Below are positions 61,675 through 62,224 of a stretch of DNA of 62,224 bases, piece after piece. The notes below the pieces were generated by a model. It was not told the DNA's origin. It saw only the letters and a list, made by a program, of their open reading frames with translations, and did not search any database. Position 1 is the first letter of the stretch, and the number at the start of each line of letters is the position of its first letter. A program made the translations under genes and the position numbers. Source of the DNA: Alphaproteobacteria bacterium (GTDB taxonomy: Bacteria; Pseudomonadota; Alphaproteobacteria; Rs-D84; CASDRH01). The stretch lies in NCBI GenBank assembly GCA_025210155.1, contig JAOASE010000008.1, forward strand, positions 1 to 62,224, given 5' to 3'.

Positions 61675-62224
61675 TTAGTTACAATAACTTATATCAACAT
61701 ATCCTAAGCTACATGCCTTTTCAACAAAAGCTGCACCGGCATCTCCGCTTTCAACTAATGACTTACAAGCATCTTTGTTATTAATGCAAGTTCTTTCTAC
61801 CATATGACTTGGAACATCTTCTTTTTTCATTGATGCTTCACAAGCTGATGTAGCTGAATAATTTGTGTAGAAACAAGAGTGTACTAATTGACTTCCTGTA
61901 GCGTTTGGATCTTCTGCTAATGTATCACAAACCTTTTCATTGGAAGAAGCATTACATGAGGAATATAAATTATTAGTAGAGACCCCTTCATAATCTGCTA
62001 ACGTATCGCAAATTGATTTGGAAGAAGACCCCTGACACGCCTCACTTAACATATTGTCATTATAGTTATCTCTCTCTAATATACTTTCACAACTTGAGGA
62101 TTCTACATATTTTTTAAGACATGCTTTTGCAATAAAAGCTGTACCGGCATCTCCGCTTTCAACTAACGACTTGCAAGCTTCTTCGTTATTAACGCAAGTT
62201 CTTTCTACCATATGAGCTGGAACA
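61675..62224 (-). CDS. Cys-repeat protein (5' partial)
   Basis: The frame is open to the right edge, so the N-terminus is missing. The visible ~182 residues consist of ~23-28-aa units with paired Cys (CKSLVESGDAG...KAC, CDTLADYEGV...SSC, CDTLAEDPNA...HSC, CEASMKKEDV...RTC), suggesting a disulfide-stapled helical solenoid outside the cytoplasm. A higher-order repeat of 136 aa is present: VERTCVNNEEACKSLVESGD recurs as VERTCINNKDACKSLVESGD. The family is unrecognised. Confidence 0.65.
   Translation of the reverse strand, partial: VPAHMVERTCVNNEEACKSLVESGDAGTAFIAKACLKKYVESSSCESILERDNYNDNMLSEACQGSSSKSICDTLADYEGVSTNNLYSSCNASSNEKVCDTLAEDPNATGSQLVHSCFYTNYSATSACEASMKKEDVPSHMVERTCINNKDACKSLVESGDAGAAFVEKACSLGYVDISYCN
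61726..61815. repeat. Intragenic direct repeat, copy 1
   Basis: ~90 bp nearly identical to 62134-62224, offset by 408 bp (136 codons), within the Cys-repeat gene. Confidence 0.85.
62134..62224. repeat. Intragenic direct repeat, copy 2
   Basis: Second copy of the 61726-61815 repeat, running into the window edge. Confidence 0.85.

Overview
The window is AT-rich (roughly 30% G+C by eye) and looks like chromosome of an uncultured alphaproteobacterium. The strongest clue is a CcrM-type GANTC adenine methyltransferase with its C-terminal DNA-recognition domain. A tolQ-tolR-tolA cluster, a bactofilin, single-copy recG, dnaK, serS, ffh, secA and gpsA, and CCA-encoding tRNA genes agree. Low G+C, Lys/Ala-rich tails and many orphan small genes suggest a host-associated lineage such as the gut RF32/Rs-D84 group; that placement is inference.

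Layout. 1-762: end of a DUF2628-like membrane protein. 763-1792: an array of about five small RNA units. 1793-3955: recG. 4005-5554: three related small genes on the minus strand. 5615-7865: a tRNA methyltransferase and a two-gene membrane operon. 7914-9442: small membrane-protein genes. 9489-10598: ccrM. 10737-13685: five stand-alone hypothetical genes. 13756-15663: dnaK. 16110-23856: a 1337-aa Cys-rich surface protein and a large coiled-coil lipoprotein. 24045-28893: a small XRE regulator, serS, more orphan genes, ffh. 29276-33632: envelope proteins, bactofilin, gpsA. 33789-35393: orphan genes. 35529-38216: secA. 38296-42035: orphan genes, tRNA-Asp with a duplicated 3' end, and a PyrF-PyrE fusion of higher G+C. 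42157-48316: glycosyltransferases and a phage tail-fibre-like gene. 48376-55699: a chaperone-usher fimbrial locus with DUF4402-like subunits, one frameshifted. 55942-61314: an ABC-F ATPase, an envelope protein and tolQRA. 61497-61571: tRNA-Glu. 61675-end: part of a Cys-repeat protein.

The most interesting pattern links the orphan genes to the RNA array. About 22 short genes scattered between housekeeping genes are mostly single transcription units with the same plan: a TTGACA/T box, 16-18 bp, a -10 box, then 12-18 nt to a conserved leader element (consensus AATTTAAACCTA), a start codon a few nt later with no Shine-Dalgarno, and an intrinsic terminator. Housekeeping genes lack the element and have ordinary Shine-Dalgarno sites. 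Four of the tandem small RNAs at 1100-1683 carry AGGTTTAA(A/G)TT, the reverse complement of the element; perfect complementarity to individual leaders reaches 13-15 nt. Two of these RNAs end in hairpins whose stems differ by compensating changes while the 33-nt loops are nearly identical. The proposal, which is inference, is a multi-sRNA regulon controlling translation of a lineage-specific small-protein repertoire through one shared seed.
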